DNA from: an uncultured Bacilli bacterium
Lineage (GTDB): Bacteria > Bacillota_I > Bacilli_A > RF39 > UBA660
Assembly (NCBI GenBank): GCA_934098565.1
Contig: CAKOON010000002.1
Coordinates: 124,001-188,000 of the forward strand
Direction: 5' to 3'
Length of the DNA: 64,000 bases
Shown: in pieces, positions 34,926 through 44,679 of the stretch
Layout: each line of letters begins with the position of its first letter
How positions within the stretch are numbered: position 1 is the stretch's first letter
Position numbers and translations under genes: made by a program
The notes under the pieces: generated by a model
What the model saw: the letters and a program-made list of their open reading frames with translations, nothing else
Told to the model about the DNA's origin: nothing
Database searches by the model: none

Positions 34926-35501
34926 ATGTTAGGAGAAAAAATTATTAAGGAAAGAAAAAATCATAATTTAAGTCAAGAAAATCTTGCTGAGATGGTTGGA
35001 GTTACTAGACAAACAATATCAAATTGGGAACTTAATGAAACTAGTCCAGATTTAAAACAAGCTCAAAAATTAACGGAAATTTTTAAGATTAGTATGGATG
35101 AATTAATTGGTAATAAGAATATTATTTTGGAAAAAATTGATAAAACCGAAAGTAATTCTAAGCTTATTATTAGGCTGATTAAAGTTTTAGGAATTACTCT
35201 AGGAATCCTTATTTTTGTTTTATTATGTATATTTGGTTTTTATATTTCAACAATTAATTATTATCAAAGTGAGGCAACGGCAAGTGGCGAGGGGAGGACT
35301 TGTTATTATAATGGCAAAATTAGCAATTATGTAATTATGCAAAATAGTGATGATAATAGTCTTTCTTTTGATATAGAAGATGAGAGTATAATAAACGAAT
35401 TTAATTTGACTAGTATTAAAACGGGTAAGCCCAAAGAGATATTAGATAAAATAGTTACTTATATTAAAGAAAATGGTGGCGTTTGTTTAGAAGAAAAGTA
35501 G
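34926..35501 (+). CDS. XRE-family regulator with membrane helix
   Basis: 191 aa; N-terminal XRE helix-turn-helix (about 5-60, LSQENLAEMVGVTRQTISNWE), a linker, one membrane helix at about 80-105, and an external domain with two Cys. This layout suggests a membrane-tethered transcription factor or sensor. Start ATG 34926 after GAAAGGAG. It is the only intact XRE gene in this decaying zone. Confidence 0.8.
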   Translation: MLGEKIIKERKNHNLSQENLAEMVGVTRQTISNWELNETSPDLKQAQKLTEIFKISMDELIGNKNIILEKIDKTESNSKLIIRLIKVLGITLGILIFVLLCIFGFYISTINYYQSEATASGEGRTCYYNGKISNYVIMQNSDDNSLSFDIEDESIINEFNLTSIKTGKPKEILDKIVTYIKENGGVCLEEK

Positions 35502-35542
35502 AGATAAAATTTTGATTTATTAATTGATTAAAGAAGTTTAAA

Positions 35543-35566
35543 AAGTCTAGAATGTATTTCTAGGCT
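35543..35566 (+). terminator. Terminator of the XRE gene
   Basis: AGTCTAGAA/TTCTAGGCT stem with one G-U pair and T-rich 3' side. Confidence 0.6.
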
Positions 35567-35589
35567 TATTTTAATTTTAAGTTGATTAC

Positions 35590-35820
35590 TTATACTATTT
35601 TTCTAGTTTTTTAGGATATGAAATTATTCCTGAAAATTAATATGAAATTTGGGTTAACAAGAAGAAATGGTGTGCTTTTATCTAGCAGTTTACGTTCTCA
35701 AATTTTGTTGGTAAAATATGTATATTAGACCATGCAATGAGTCTAGAAAATGTTGTATTCTTTTAGATAGTGAATTTGAAGATTTAAAAAAGCTAAGGGA
35801 GAAACAATAACTTATGATGA
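35590..35820 (+). other. Gene debris
   Basis: Short in-frame pieces in different frames (for example NKKKWCAFI and LLDSEFEDLKKL) separated by stops. It looks like the remains of one or more genes, but no family can be named. Confidence 0.3.
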
Positions 35821-35843
35821 ATTAAAGTTAGGGAGGTATAAAG

Positions 35844-36059
35844 ATGAGAGAAAAAATTGCTAAAATAATTTTGAGTTTTGGAAGTTGCTTTTTAATTATT
35901 AATGGCATTGGGTATTTATTTAATAATTCGACATTTATTACTATTATAGATAATCTTACGGGTGGTGGTGGCAGGTCAATTAGTAATATACCAACTATTT
36001 TAAGTTTTTTGATAACTTGTGGAGTTTTAATAATAGGAAAAATTAAAGAGAGAAAATAA
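35844..36059 (+). CDS. Small two-helix membrane protein
   Basis: 71 aa with hydrophobic segments at about 5-25 and 48-65 and a GGGG turn between them. GGGAGG ribosome site 8 nt before ATG 35844. No family recognised. It sits in the position where subunit a would precede c in a normal atp operon, but its length, two helices and lack of a conserved membrane Arg argue against that identity. Confidence 0.55.
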   Translation: MREKIAKIILSFGSCFLIINGIGYLFNNSTFITIIDNLTGGGGRSISNIPTILSFLITCGVLIIGKIKERK

Positions 36060-36281
36060 TTAGTGTAGTTATTTATAATTAAAGAGAGATAAATATTAAA
36101 TAAGATTACCTTTGATGATTAAATTTTATATAAAAAAGTCTCTAATTTATTACTTCAGAAGAAACTTTAGTACTGTATTTTAGTGAAGGTAAAATTGGTT
36201 ATAATGTCTTTGAAGATTGAGTTATCAAAAACATTTGTTGGTTTTCTAGTTCGATTGCTTGAGTGAAAATGATTTTGCTTT

Positions 36282-36307
36282 TCTTCTTATAAACGTTTAT
36301 AAGAAGA
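36282..36307. repeat. 26-base perfect palindrome
   Basis: TCTTCTTATAAAC and its complement meet with no spacer. It is located in a 440-base gap without genes upstream of the c-subunit-like gene. It could be a dimeric-protein operator or a terminator; no T-run follows directly. Confidence 0.6.
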
Positions 36308-36417
36308 TTAACTTGTCTTTTAGATAACCTAAGCTATTCCTAAGTTTTGTTTTTATTTTTGCTGGTTGATAGTTTTATATTTTTCTAATTCATTCATTCT
36401 TAATTCTATTTTTCTTA

Positions 36418-36437
36418 TGTCACCTCGGTGACTTTAT
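36418..36437 (+). terminator. Short hairpin before the c-like promoter
   Basis: GTCACC-TC-GGTGAC followed by TTTATT; may insulate the downstream promoter. The remaining 36060-36417 shows only gene debris and the palindrome. Confidence 0.4.
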
Positions 36438-36444
36438 TAATTAA

Positions 36445-36473
36445 TTGACACTGCAGCTGGTAAATGTTATAAT
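36445..36473 (+). promoter_or_regulatory. Consensus promoter of the c-like gene
   Basis: TTGACA 36445-36450, 17-nt spacer, TATAAT 36468-36473: a perfect sigma-A promoter and the strongest in the window. Confidence 0.93.
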
Positions 36474-36501
36474 TTTTAGTAGAAAAATAGGAGAGATTAG
36501 T

Positions 36502-36747
36502 ATGGAAACAGTATTGGCCGCTACTGCTAATTGCATTGGCTTAATGATTGGTTTGGCCTTCTTAGGCCTGGGTATTGGGGTTGGCATTTTAGGCGGTAAA
36601 GTAGCCGAAGCAATCGGCCGTAACCCGGAAACTAAAGATGATGTTGTTCACTCTGTAATGACAATTTTAATTATTACGGCTATTTTTATTTTGTTACTAT
36701 TTGCTTTTTGCTTTTTATTATTATTTTTTAATCCCCTTACAGCCTAA
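36502..36747 (+). CDS. F-ATPase subunit c-like protein lacking the ion-binding carboxylate
   Basis: 81-aa hairpin membrane protein. Helix 1 has the Gly-rich packing motif (FLGLGIGVGILGG, 20-32), followed by the polar loop KVAEAIGRNPE (Arg40-Asn41-Pro42) typical of subunit c. Counting from the loop Pro, the essential Asp/Glu of helix 2 should be near residue 60, but the region is TILIITAIFILLLF with Ala60; there is no acidic residue after Asp47. It may form a ring but should not bind H+ or Na+ in the usual way. The ATG follows AGGAGA; a longer reading would start inside the promoter. It has its own terminator, so it can be made in excess over the operon that follows. Confidence 0.85.
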   Translation: METVLAATANCIGLMIGLAFLGLGIGVGILGGKVAEAIGRNPETKDDVVHSVMTILIITAIFILLLFAFCFLLLFFNPLTA

Positions 36748-36795
36748 AAGAACTGAAGAGAAATGTCTTACTTGTCAATTGGGTGTATCGTATAT

Positions 36796-36827
36796 AGCTC
36801 TAGAAATAATTCTTAGGGCTTTTTTTG
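36796..36827 (+). terminator. Terminator after the c-like gene
   Basis: Stem AGCTCTAGAA/TTCTTAGGGCT with G-U pairs, 4-nt loop, T7. The rest of 36828-37001 has no supported gene. Confidence 0.75.
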
Positions 36828-37001
36828 AATTTTTATAGAAAGATTAATATTGGCTTGGAATGGCATCAAATATTAATATTTTTCTATTCTCTGAGTATAA
36901 ATGATAATCAGCTTTTATCATGGTTGTGCTTTTATTTTATGATTTTTCAAAATAATATTGATATTTTTTATACCGACGTCTTATCTTTTTCTAAAAGTAA
37001 A

Positions 37002-37030
37002 TGGACAATATTTTCAATATATTATATAAT
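37002..37030 (+). promoter_or_regulatory. Promoter of the 22-kb ATPase/surface-protein operon
   Basis: TGGACA 37002-37007, 17-nt spacer, TATAAT 37025-37030; the start codon of the first gene is 35 nt downstream, after AGGAGAG. Confidence 0.85.
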
Positions 37031-37064
37031 TATATACAGTTAGAATACAAGATAGGAGAGTTAT

Positions 37065-40000
37065 ATGAAAATTAAGAATGGTCTTCGGATTGCTATATTT
37101 ACAAGTTTAGCTATAGTTTTAGTGGGAGTTTTTACTCTTTTTAGTATTAAGATAAATAAATCACGTTATACAGATTTCAAAGATGCCGGGTATGTAATAA
37201 GTACTAATTATGCTAGTGATAATAATAATACGGATATTAATAGCGAAAAGTATTATTTTAGTGAGAATACTAATTATCATAAAAATAATAATTCTACCTA
37301 TAGTTTTACTGATTCTTCTAATGAAGAAGTAAGTATTAATAATGATAATTTTATCCATTATAATGATGGTTCCATTGGAGTTTTTAAAATATCTGCTCTT
37401 TTAAATCTTAATAATTTAGGAGATAATATTATTAAGTATTATAATTTAAATAGTAAGAATTATTTAGTTAAAGAAGGTAATAAGTATTTAGCTAAAAGTG
37501 TTTCTGAAAACATAGAGTTTACTAATTTTTTATTAAAAATTAGTAATGACAAGTATATGTTAGTAGCACCATCAATTAATATTCATATTAAAGATGATGT
37601 TCGAACAATTTCTAATTCTTATGTTGAAGTTCAATTTTTTGATGGCAATATTACGAGAATTGAAAATAATAATTTTAAATTACAAAGTGTTGCTTCTGAT
37701 TTTTATATTGAGCTAGGTGATAACGTTATTATTGACCTTTCTAATAAAAATGTTTATCTAAATAAAGAACAGAAAATTAATTTAGAAGAAATCACCATTA
37801 ACAGTGATGACCATGTTGATTTAGATAATATTGATAATAGTACTTTTGCCACTGAAGACGAAAAAAAGGCTCAAGAGGAGTTAGAAAAGAAAAAAGCTGC
37901 TGAAGCTTTAGCTAAAGCTAAAAAGGAATTAGAAGAAGCCCAAAATAAAATTAAGGAAGACATTAAAAGTAATTTTAGTAGTGAAAACCCTATAAATGGT
38001 ATTACCAATGGTGTGGTAAGGCCATCATCACCGGATAGTAATGATGAAATAATTGATGATACGCTAAATTCCGCTGATCCTAGTTTTACAATTTCCAAAT
38101 TTAATGTTAGCGCTAACGGCGTTGTTACGGAAATTAAGTATGAAGATAAATCAGGTATTCTGGTCGGAAGTCCTACCGTAAGCTTAATAGATGCTGGTAG
38201 TAATAAAGTTATAGATGCCGTTCATTTAAATACGGGTTTAACTAGTGTTACTTATTCTAACGAAACTTTAAGTCAAAGTACTAATTATGTTTTAGTAGTT
38301 AATGCTAACTATACAAAAGACAATGAAACTGTTAATAAGGATTTTATTCAAAAATCTTTTGTCACCAAATCTCTTGGCGTTAATTTAGTAAAAGATTATT
38401 TTAGTACGACAGCGCTTAATTTTAAAATTAAATTAAATAGTGATTGTACAGTTAAAAATTTAACGGCTAAACTTTATGATTCTAATGGAACTTTAGTTAG
38501 TAATCAATTAGTAAATACGGAGTCATTGCGAAATGTTAGTCTTAGTTTTGGTAATTTGAATCCTAATTCTACTTATAATTTAGAATTATCGGATTTTGTT
38601 TATCAAAATATGATTATTTCCGATAATTTCACTATTAAAGAACAGTATAAGACTTTAAAGAGGAGTCCTAAGATAGGGGGGACTAACTTTAGTGTTGATA
38701 AAGTTAATTCCAAATTTGTTTTAGAAACTAATAATATTGAAGATAAGGATAATGGGATTACGAAACTTCGTTATGAAATTTATGATATGCGTACCTTAAC
38801 TGCTGATAATACGCCTGTTCCTGTTAAAACCATTGAGACTTCCTCTTTAGGGAGTGTGGATGTTAATGTTGATGGTGAAAATATTGAAAGGGCTGTTCCT
38901 TATACTTTTAAAGTTTTTGCGGTATTTAATGATAATGAAAAAGAAGTAGAAATTGAACATGGTTATCCTAAGGAATATATGCAGTTAGATGGTAAAGTTC
39001 ATCCTGGTGTTGAGTTTAAGAGTGATAATGTTACTTTTGAACGTATTAGTGGTACCATTAAAATTAATGATTTATATGGGACAGTTGATTATTATAAACC
39101 AATTAAGGTTATTTATACTGACTCTCATGGAATTTCTAATACCTTGACTTTTAACTTAGCAACTTTAAATATTCCTATTGATATTAATGGGTTACGTGCT
39201 AATAATGAGACTTATACTTTTAATGTTTATGGTTATGTAGATTTAGATGATGGTTATGGTTCTACTAACCAGTTAATTGGTACTTTTAATGTTAATACTA
39301 ATAATATTAAAAGCTTCTTATTAGAAACATCAGTTAATGATACTTCTCTTACGAAGACCTTTGATATTACAGCCCAGTTAAAAGCTATTAATGGTGAAGA
39401 TAATGTTTTAGAAGCTAATACTCTAAGTAATTTGACATTTAATCTTTATTCCGGAACTGGTACTACTGGTCAACTTATTAAAAGTGTTTCTTATGCTGAT
39501 ACTAATCTTAATGAATATGAAAGTGATTTAAAGAAGAGTTATTATGATAAAACCTTTAATATTATTCCCGAAACTTTTGGACTTACTAGTAGTGCTCTTC
39601 GTTCTTATGAAAATTTAACCGTTGAAGTTACTAATGCTTATGATTATACTAAGTGGCCAAATGAATCTCCAATTGTTAATAATGTTATTACTTTAAAAGC
39701 TAAAGTACCTTTAGAAGATCCTGATGCTAATCCTAAGATTGTTACTAGTTATATAAGAAATAAAGATGCTGATAAAACTCATCATGATGATAAATTAAAT
39801 GATGATACCATTGTTGGCGTTCGTGCATTAGCTAATTATGATAATAGTAGTCATTATGTTAAATATATAACTTATTATTTATATGATGCTAGTAATCCGG
39901 ATAAATATATTACTAAGAGTGATTATTTGCCAGTTAATGCTGATGGTAGTATTCCGGAAATAGTTTTCTATTTAGGAAATGGTACGGCAAAAAATATTCA

Positions 40001-42440
40001 GGATGACGATTTTCGTCGTGGTAACACTTACTATATTACTTATGTTATGGATGTTGATGTGAATGGGGATGGCGTGATAGATGAGGGAGTCCATATTCCT
40101 ACCACGGGAATTGCGGCATCAGATAATTTAATTATTCCTAAACAATTACCTGATTTTCAAACTTATCCTAGTACCGTTGTAACTACTAGTAATGGGGCTA
40201 AGTTAATGTGGGCATACAAGTATACGGATGTTGATAATGCTTTAGAAAACAATCAAATATTCTATAAAGTTAATGGTAGTGTTTATGGAACTAATAATAT
40301 TTCTATAAGTGATAATTTTCAGACTTTTCCTATTGATCTTGATTATAGTGGAGATTATGGTTTATATACTATGGTTCGTTTATTAAAGGCTAATCAAGCT
40401 GAAGATTACGAGTTAACAACGCAAAAATTAGATAAGTTATTACAAGTGCCTAATGGAATTAATTATGTTCTTAATTTAGGAACTAATCGGTTAATGCTTT
40501 CAATTGCTGATTATGATTTATATGCTTCCTTTTTTGAGAAAGTTACTAATTTTAAAGTGACTTTTAGTGCTAATAACAAGACTCGTGAATTTGATAATAT
40601 TGAATTTGATTACACCGGAACAGCTATTATTGATTTATCTGAACTTGAAGATTTTATTAATGAGAATATTGAGGTTAATCTATATGCATATTATGATTCT
40701 GGAATAATTGGCTTTGATACTGAGGCCAAATCAAGAGGAGCTTATATACCAAACTTTGCGTTAAAACAAGCTTCCACTGCCTTAATGCAAGGCGATTATT
40801 ATGTTGTTAAGGGTAATAGTTTACAACATAGTGCTACAGCTCAAAATTCCTTATTTAGTTTTTCTTTGAATAAAACCCCGTTACAAAATGGTTATTACAG
40901 CTTTAATCTAAAAAATGATACTGGCTTTAACGGTTCTTATTATTTAGATTTGGATAGTGGTGGCTTTAAGTTTACAGAAAATAATGAAAATGTTTATTTC
41001 ATGCCTAGTCAAGTTGCTGTAACTAAGTTAAATTCTTCTGATAATTATTTTACTTTTACAGGCTTAGTACCAGGAGTATCTTTAAAAAAAGATGGAAAAT
41101 ATTTAATTGATGTTGGTATTAATTATGCTGAGGTAACAGCTAGTGTTAGTAGTGCTTCTAATACGATTCAAGACAATAAAATATATTTTGAAGTCTATGA
41201 AACTGATGAAAATATGATTGAAGCTAATTCTAGTTTAGTTTATACCAAAGAAGTTAATATTAGTGATTTATCTAGTCCGGTGCTTTTAGATAACTTAAAA
41301 CCTAATTCATATTATTTTTTTAAGATAAAGGCTAACGTTATTGATAACGGAACGGCTTCTTATATAAGTTTATATGATATTGATAATAAGACCAATGTTA
41401 TAAATTACCCTGTATCTACTTTAAGTAACTTAACGCTTTTAGATCAAAGTTTTACCTTTAGTGCTACTAGTTATGAAAACAAGTATCTAACTTATAACTA
41501 TACTTTAGAAAATATTAAGAATATTGATCATATTTCATATACTTTATATAAAGTTAGTACAAGTAGTAATGGGGAAAAAGTTTATACTCCTGTTGATAGC
41601 ACGTATAATGTTTCTATTAGTGATGATGTTAATATTACTAATAATATGAGCAAGAAAATAAGTGTTTCTCCTGCCAGTGGTTTTAAAAGTGGAATAACAT
41701 ATGCTCTTGGGTTAAAAGCTTATTTAAAGAAAGCTAATAATACTTTATATGAATTAGATACAACTTATTCTACTAGTTATTACTTTAGTCAGTTAGTAGC
41801 GCCTTATTTCTACATTCAAGCTCTAAGAGATACGAATAAAAATACACTAACTTTTAAAGTTAATCCTATTGATTCTAACTATACTTTAGTTGGAGGAAAG
41901 TATACAGTTGGCTTTTATGATGAAGAAGGAAATGAAATTCCTAATAATTATAAGGATATCTATTCGGGAGGTAAGAACTTTGTTTTAGATAATGTTGATT
42001 TAACAAAGAAGTCTAAGATTGTTATTACTTATAAAGCTAATTTAACTAATACTAGTAATGAAGATGATTTGACAATTAGTTACAAGACTTTAAATGTTAA
42101 TGGTTTAACTGGTGATGGGATTGATGTTGGTGATATTTATGCTACGACTAATTTAAATGATAAGTCCAAGGTTAATTTAACATTCTCGAATTCTGTTCGT
42201 TTAGCTGATATTAGTGCTATTCGTTATTCGATTTACAAAGATGGTGTGGTGGTGGCATCTCCAACAGGTTTAGAAGCTTTCACGCCTACAGCTAATGTCT
42301 GTGGAACTTCTACTTGTTATGCTTATACTTTAAAAAGTATTATTTCCGGAACGGGTATTTATTTCATTCAAATTCAATTTATTGATGTTTCTGGTCAAAC
42401 TGTTGATGAGCGAACTGTATCTTATGCTTATACTATTTAG
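37065..42440 (+). CDS. Giant anchored surface protein 1 (1,791 aa)
   Basis: N-terminal membrane helix (about 8-28), then a membrane-proximal beta domain (about 50-245) that resembles those of the 42455, 48862 and 49678 proteins. A charged coiled coil follows at about 262-300 (EEKKAQEELEKKKAAEALAK). The rest is a long series of beta-sandwich, fibronectin-III-like repeats from about 340 to the end; recurring NLxPNTxYxxxLxA-type phrases mark the strands (for example LKPNSYYFFKIKANV). No C-terminal anchor or sortase motif. Extracellular; role unknown. First gene of the operon. Confidence 0.85.
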   Translation: MKIKNGLRIAIFTSLAIVLVGVFTLFSIKINKSRYTDFKDAGYVISTNYASDNNNTDINSEKYYFSENTNYHKNNNSTYSFTDSSNEEVSINNDNFIHYNDGSIGVFKISALLNLNNLGDNIIKYYNLNSKNYLVKEGNKYLAKSVSENIEFTNFLLKISNDKYMLVAPSINIHIKDDVRTISNSYVEVQFFDGNITRIENNNFKLQSVASDFYIELGDNVIIDLSNKNVYLNKEQKINLEEITINSDDHVDLDNIDNSTFATEDEKKAQEELEKKKAAEALAKAKKELEEAQNKIKEDIKSNFSSENPINGITNGVVRPSSPDSNDEIIDDTLNSADPSFTISKFNVSANGVVTEIKYEDKSGILVGSPTVSLIDAGSNKVIDAVHLNTGLTSVTYSNETLSQSTNYVLVVNANYTKDNETVNKDFIQKSFVTKSLGVNLVKDYFSTTALNFKIKLNSDCTVKNLTAKLYDSNGTLVSNQLVNTESLRNVSLSFGNLNPNSTYNLELSDFVYQNMIISDNFTIKEQYKTLKRSPKIGGTNFSVDKVNSKFVLETNNIEDKDNGITKLRYEIYDMRTLTADNTPVPVKTIETSSLGSVDVNVDGENIERAVPYTFKVFAVFNDNEKEVEIEHGYPKEYMQLDGKVHPGVEFKSDNVTFERISGTIKINDLYGTVDYYKPIKVIYTDSHGISNTLTFNLATLNIPIDINGLRANNETYTFNVYGYVDLDDGYGSTNQLIGTFNVNTNNIKSFLLETSVNDTSLTKTFDITAQLKAINGEDNVLEANTLSNLTFNLYSGTGTTGQLIKSVSYADTNLNEYESDLKKSYYDKTFNIIPETFGLTSSALRSYENLTVEVTNAYDYTKWPNESPIVNNVITLKAKVPLEDPDANPKIVTSYIRNKDADKTHHDDKLNDDTIVGVRALANYDNSSHYVKYITYYLYDASNPDKYITKSDYLPVNADGSIPEIVFYLGNGTAKNIQDDDFRRGNTYYITYVMDVDVNGDGVIDEGVHIPTTGIAASDNLIIPKQLPDFQTYPSTVVTTSNGAKLMWAYKYTDVDNALENNQIFYKVNGSVYGTNNISISDNFQTFPIDLDYSGDYGLYTMVRLLKANQAEDYELTTQKLDKLLQVPNGINYVLNLGTNRLMLSIADYDLYASFFEKVTNFKVTFSANNKTREFDNIEFDYTGTAIIDLSELEDFINENIEVNLYAYYDSGIIGFDTEAKSRGAYIPNFALKQASTALMQGDYYVVKGNSLQHSATAQNSLFSFSLNKTPLQNGYYSFNLKNDTGFNGSYYLDLDSGGFKFTENNENVYFMPSQVAVTKLNSSDNYFTFTGLVPGVSLKKDGKYLIDVGINYAEVTASVSSASNTIQDNKIYFEVYETDENMIEANSSLVYTKEVNISDLSSPVLLDNLKPNSYYFFKIKANVIDNGTASYISLYDIDNKTNVINYPVSTLSNLTLLDQSFTFSATSYENKYLTYNYTLENIKNIDHISYTLYKVSTSSNGEKVYTPVDSTYNVSISDDVNITNNMSKKISVSPASGFKSGITYALGLKAYLKKANNTLYELDTTYSTSYYFSQLVAPYFYIQALRDTNKNTLTFKVNPIDSNYTLVGGKYTVGFYDEEGNEIPNNYKDIYSGGKNFVLDNVDLTKKSKIVITYKANLTNTSNEDDLTISYKTLNVNGLTGDGIDVGDIYATTNLNDKSKVNLTFSNSVRLADISAIRYSIYKDGVVVASPTGLEAFTPTANVCGTSTCYAYTLKSIISGTGIYFIQIQFIDVSGQTVDERTVSYAYTI

Positions 42441-42454
42441 AAAGGATAGAATTA

Positions 42455-43948
42455 ATGAAAAAGAAAAAAAATTCTTTACAATTTATTATTATTACTGTTA
42501 TTACTTTTCTTATTGTAATAATGTTTATCTTGGCAGTTAATCACTTTACTAAGTTAGATACAGGTAATTATGAAGTTAGTAAAAATAGTATAACTTACGA
42601 TAATGAAAATAATTATATTAATGTTAGTGATTCTGCTAACTTAAAAATGGGTTTAGATGGTAATTATAAGTTAATAAATAAAGAAAATCTTTTAAATGTT
42701 TCTTATAACTTAGGAACTCATGCTATTTTTAAAGAAGAAGGGGCTAGTACCTTAAATATTTATGGTATCTATTATGAAGTTGGTCATAGTGGTGAAATTA
42801 GTAGATTAACTAAAGAAAATAAAATTAGTTTAATAGATGGTGCTCGCTTCTTTAAAGTAGCTGATCGCAAGTATTTAATCATCGATAAAAAGATTTCTAG
42901 TAGTGATGGTTCTATTAATACAAAAGATTATCTAGTTATTGAAATTGATCGTAATGGCAATAGTACTCTTTATAATGATACTATTAATGTTAAAGAAATT
43001 AAACCTCTAGTAATTAATACTAGTGGCTTTGACTTTGATATTGCTAATGAATATTTAGATATCAATAATACAGTTATTGATTTAAAGAAAATTATTGGTA
43101 GTACTAATAACTATAAGGCTAAAGAAGATAAAACAGAAGACAATCCTGAGATTGATAATGCAACGATTAATTCTACAACGGATTATTTAAAGCAACAAGT
43201 AGAGAATTTACGTAAGCAAGTTGAAGCTCAAACTGATTATTATAATTCTTATTTTAAGACTGTAGTGGGTAGTTTTAATAATCTGAATTCTAGCTTACAA
43301 GATACTAATAAACAACAATATAATATGCAAGTTGATCAAAATACAATAAAAGGTAGTATTAAAAATTATAATCTGGCTCGTTGGTTAAGTATCGGTGTTA
43401 TTGAAGCTTCTGTTAGTACTATTAAGGTTAATTACAATGTTTTTGATCCAAATAACGAGTACACAACAATTTATTTAGAAGTAACAGGTGGTAACATTAT
43501 TGAACCCCAAAGATATTATTTAAATAAAGAGAGTAATAATACAACGATTAGAGATTTAAATGCCAATACTAATTATAATATTAGTCTTAAATATACGGTT
43601 AATGTTGATGGAAGTGCTACGACTATGACAGAAGATGTTATAACTGTTCGGACTAAGCAACCTAATATAGAGCTTAAAATAACGAAAGTAACTTCTAATA
43701 GTATTAGTTATTATTTAAAGACTGATAGCGAATATCGTTTTGATAAGGCTACTTTAAATGTTTATAGTGATAATAATAATTTAGCTAGTGAAGATATTGA
43801 TATAAATAAGACCGATGGTGGGTATAATGGTACTTTTAAATTAGATCGTATTGGTTATAAAAATGAACTAAGATTAGAAAATATTTATTATAATGGAACT
43901 TTAACAGACTTAGATGTTTATGCAAAGTTTGTTAATGCGGATGAGTGA
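42455..43948 (+). CDS. Anchored surface protein with coiled coil (497 aa)
   Basis: Membrane helix at about 9-29, membrane-proximal beta domain (about 40-215), coiled coil at about 240-290 (LKQQVENLRKQVEAQ), then one or two fibronectin-like domains, including NANTNYNISLKY. It has the same plan as the N-terminal part of the 1,791-aa protein upstream, from which it may have arisen by duplication. AAAGGA ribosome site; 14 nt after the previous gene. Stop TGA, which supports the standard code. Confidence 0.85.
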   Translation: MKKKKNSLQFIIITVITFLIVIMFILAVNHFTKLDTGNYEVSKNSITYDNENNYINVSDSANLKMGLDGNYKLINKENLLNVSYNLGTHAIFKEEGASTLNIYGIYYEVGHSGEISRLTKENKISLIDGARFFKVADRKYLIIDKKISSSDGSINTKDYLVIEIDRNGNSTLYNDTINVKEIKPLVINTSGFDFDIANEYLDINNTVIDLKKIIGSTNNYKAKEDKTEDNPEIDNATINSTTDYLKQQVENLRKQVEAQTDYYNSYFKTVVGSFNNLNSSLQDTNKQQYNMQVDQNTIKGSIKNYNLARWLSIGVIEASVSTIKVNYNVFDPNNEYTTIYLEVTGGNIIEPQRYYLNKESNNTTIRDLNANTNYNISLKYTVNVDGSATTMTEDVITVRTKQPNIELKITKVTSNSISYYLKTDSEYRFDKATLNVYSDNNNLASEDIDINKTDGGYNGTFKLDRIGYKNELRLENIYYNGTLTDLDVYAKFVNADE

Positions 43949-43952
43949 TATT

Positions 43953-44672
43953 ATGAGTGATATTTATATAGTTATTTTAAGTATTATAATTTTAATTTTA
44001 TTAGTTATTTTAACAAGTTTAATCTTAAAAAAATTAGTCTTAGATGTTAATAATGAAGCTAAAAAAGAATATTTACTTAATGTTTCTCGGTATGAAGAGG
44101 AAATGAAAAAGACTATAAGCTCTAAAGAAGAAGCTAAAATAATTAATCCCTTTATAGATGATAATGAATCTAATAATGATAATAAAATATATGTTAGTGA
44201 TGTTTGCTATAAAGGCGAGAGTGTCTTAAAGAAGGCTAAACAGATTGAAGAACGTTTTAATACTGATGATGAGACTATTATTAAACACTTTTTAAAATAT
44301 CATTTAACGATGGAAGATTTAACGATGTATCAGAATTTATTAAAGATTAAAAAAATGTTACAGTCTTTAGAACCTTGTAATTTAGTAAAAAAAGTAGATA
44401 AGAATATTCTATTAAAGAAAGTACCTAAAGATGTTAGTATTATCTTAGAATCTTTATATTGTTGTCAAAATAAAATAAGTGCATTAGAACTTTTGGATAC
44501 TATAGAAGAAGAAATAAAAAAATATGACCCTAGAGTTTATATTTATGCTGGTAATAAGACAAGTGATTATAAGACCTTAGATGCAAGAATTATTACTAGG
44601 TATGATGAAAATATTTATCGGGGTGTTAAGATATATTACCATAATCAATTATATGATTATAGTATAGAATAG
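43953..44672 (+). CDS. b-delta-like stalk protein
   Basis: 239 aa from ATG 43953 (an ATG at 43941 overlapping the previous gene is also possible). N-terminal membrane helix (about 4-26) then a charged helical region, as in subunit b. The C-terminal 60 residues resemble the C-terminal domain of subunit delta/OSCP: an Asp, then GVKI, then a loop, then YDYSI, matching the DPxxxGGVxIRxGDxxxDxSI pattern. It lies immediately before alpha, the normal place of b and delta. Predicted peripheral stalk linking the F1-like head to the membrane (inference). Membrane-spanning b-delta fusions are known in mycobacteria. Confidence 0.6.
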   Translation: MSDIYIVILSIIILILLVILTSLILKKLVLDVNNEAKKEYLLNVSRYEEEMKKTISSKEEAKIINPFIDDNESNNDNKIYVSDVCYKGESVLKKAKQIEERFNTDDETIIKHFLKYHLTMEDLTMYQNLLKIKKMLQSLEPCNLVKKVDKNILLKKVPKDVSIILESLYCCQNKISALELLDTIEEEIKKYDPRVYIYAGNKTSDYKTLDARIITRYDENIYRGVKIYYHNQLYDYSIE

Positions 44673-44679
44673 GAGTATT

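Noticed and set aside
36825..37043. 72-codon frame between the c-like gene and the giant operon
   Set aside because: It would start with TTG inside the terminator T-run, has no ribosome site, and overlaps the operon promoter.
37161..37358. Minus-strand hydrophobic frames inside giant genes (also 37871-38098)
   Set aside because: Shadows produced by the Asn/Ser-rich coding strand.
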